NCBI GenBank assembly: GCA_026545225.1
Contig: CM048853.1
Span: forward strand, 47,293,755 to 47,357,754
Origin: Cornus controversa
Lineage: Eukaryota; Streptophyta; Magnoliopsida; Cornales; Cornaceae
Direction: 5' to 3'
Length of the DNA: 64,000 nucleotides
In this document: positions 63,201-64,000 of the stretch, piece after piece
Layout of the letters: each line of letters opens with the position of its first letter
How positions within the stretch are numbered: position 1 is the stretch's first letter
Notes under the pieces: generated by a model
Told to the model about the DNA's origin: nothing
The model's database searches: none
Seen by the model: the letters and a program-made list of their open reading frames with translations, nothing else
Program-made: the position numbers and the translations under genes

Positions 63201-64000
63201 ATATATTTAAGTTGCACCCTCTCTAATAGCTTAAGCTTTTAGAGTAGATGGTAGTTACTTGTTAACATGGTATCAGAGTCAAAGGTCTCGAGTTCAAATA
63301 TCATCGTCCCCTGATAATTAAAAGGGGGCGTGAAGTCAGGAAATTGATTCAAGTTGGCTATCCAATGGTTAAAGACATCCCAGATGCCCAAATCATCATT
63401 GTTGGTGTATTTGTTGAGGATGGTAACTAATGTAAAATAAGATACCCATATCATTAACAAGGATGGCTATCATTATTATACTCGCAAGTTCTTTCAACAT
63501 ATGTTTCCTTGGACCGATGTGATCCACCCTTGCTAGTGAGCAACGGTGTCAGCATATAGTTCATCAAGCATACTTGTACTCTAACCAAAAAATAATGGGA
63601 GGGGGGATCCTCAAAATTCCCTTATTTGTAGATCCAACAACTCGAACAGTTGGACACTCACCTTTTGCCATCTTGGAGCAAGAAATTCATTTATAGCGAG
63701 GCCTATCTCACCATACGTTATTGGGGAAACCCAAAACACCCACTTCAACCACATTGGCATGGAGTCTGCAACAAAAAACACAACTTAGCATTAGGTCATT
63801 ATACTTGAGACCACTTTGGAAATGACTTATTGAAAACTTACATTGTGGGATAATGAAGCCACCAAACAATAAGAAAAATAATATAGATAAACTACAAGCT
63901 GTTGTTGAAGCATCGATGGTCTGGAAGACTGATGCCAAGAAACGGAACATGGACAATGATGTTAAGTGCACAGCAAAAATTAGAATGAAATGGCGGAAAA
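57205..64000 (-). CDS. Full-size PDR-type ABC transporter, ABCG30/PDR2-like, copy 3 (partial, cut by window)
   Basis: Only the 3' half is visible. Exons, numbered as in copy 1: exon 12 from 63842 past the edge, 63662-63765, 62882-63035, 62674-62799, 62455-62528, 62035-62367, 61640-61930, 61438-61521, 61186-61319, 60254-60481, 59381-59552, 58585-58839, 57205-57471. All phases agree and no stops are present. They encode the end of TMD1, the linker, NBD2 (Walker [36 protein letters not shown]) and TMD2. Exon 15 lacks nine bases relative to copies 1 and 2, in frame. Copy-specific changes in exon 19 are YSGALGHHS (usual YSGPLG) and IKYFE (usual IEYFE). Near identity with copy 2 across introns 12-13 indicates a recent duplication or gene conversion. 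Confidence 0.88.
59572..59990. mobile_element. LTR-like insertion replacing part of intron 21, copy 3
   Basis: Copy 3 loses homology with copies 1 and 2 at about 59570 and regains it at about 59992 (ccactgcactggcatatgc). The foreign block begins TGTTAGAAAT and ends near AATTCTCAACC, roughly inverse ends like those of LTRs. The intron DNA present in copy 2 at about 31600-32115 is missing, so insertion came with a deletion or later recombination. Confidence 0.45.
63188..63331 (+). mobile_element. TRIM/SMART-like miniature LTR element relic in intron 13, copy 3
   Basis: An 80-bp segment starting TGTTGAAGG and ending TTGTTAACA is followed directly by TGGTATCAGAGTC, which matches the usual primer-binding site for initiator Met-tRNA (TGGTATCAGAGC). 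About 50 bp later a purine tract AAAAGGGGGCG occurs, like a polypurine tract. Then intron sequence homologous to copy 1 resumes. The second LTR is missing. Absent from copies 1 and 2 at this place. Confidence 0.5.

Noticed and set aside
1..64000. tRNA, rRNA, CRISPR, bacterial operon or viral gene
   Set aside because: No cloverleaf-like tRNA gene, rRNA segment, CRISPR-type array or non-plant coding block was recognised on either strand; the only tRNA-related sequences are the primer-binding sites of retroelements.

Overview
This is plant nuclear DNA, most likely from a eudicot. It is AT-rich, every intron I placed is GT-AG, the genes are long and split into many exons, and the intergenic space is full of LTR retrotransposons, LINE relics, MITEs and microsatellites. 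I cannot name the species from the sequence alone.

The backbone is a head-to-tail tandem array of full-size PDR-type ABC transporters (ABCG family, closest in my recollection to Arabidopsis ABCG30/PDR2), all on the minus strand. Copy 1 (371-15231) and copy 2 (29180-45896) are complete: 24 exons each, both adding up to 1445 codons with no in-frame stop or frameshift found. Copy 3 (57205 to beyond 64000) enters from the right edge; exons 12-24 are present and intact. Each protein has the order NBD1-TMD1-NBD2-TMD2. Two further 5'-end remnants lie between the full genes: a start-codon relic near 27300 with a stop at codon 3, and an intron-1/exon-1 fragment at 50059-51400. The locus has therefore seen at least five duplication units. 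Copies 2 and 3 are visibly closer to each other than to copy 1.

Region by region: 1-370 is the 3' flank of copy 1; 371-15231 is copy 1; 15232-29179 is intergenic. That intergenic stretch holds a TIR element candidate, a minisatellite, a Tourist-like MITE, an RTE-type LINE relic and a degenerate LTR region. It also holds a nearly complete 5.05 kb LTR retrotransposon with only a decayed gag, lying on the minus strand, and then the start-codon relic. 29180-45896 is copy 2, whose introns carry a solo LTR with a perfect 5-bp target duplication, a truncated LINE and an LTR-like insertion. 45897-57204 is intergenic, with a LINE relic, a long foldback, a MITE with a 9-bp target duplication, the 5' gene fragment, another MITE whose empty site is preserved in a paralogous block, and a nested pair of DNA transposons. 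In that pair a Mutator-like element sits inside a hAT-like element, and it carries a frameshifted piece resembling a COPT-type copper transporter (Pack-MULE-like). 57205-64000 is copy 3.

The transporter copies presumably act in the plasma membrane as ATP-driven exporters of small hydrophobic compounds, as known PDR proteins do. The substrate cannot be read from sequence. Differences between copies (an Asn in the conserved FYRER-type motif of copy 1, a five-residue deletion before NBD2 in copy 2, a tandem splice donor in copy 2, Pro-to-Ala and Glu-to-Lys changes in copy 3) suggest divergence after duplication.
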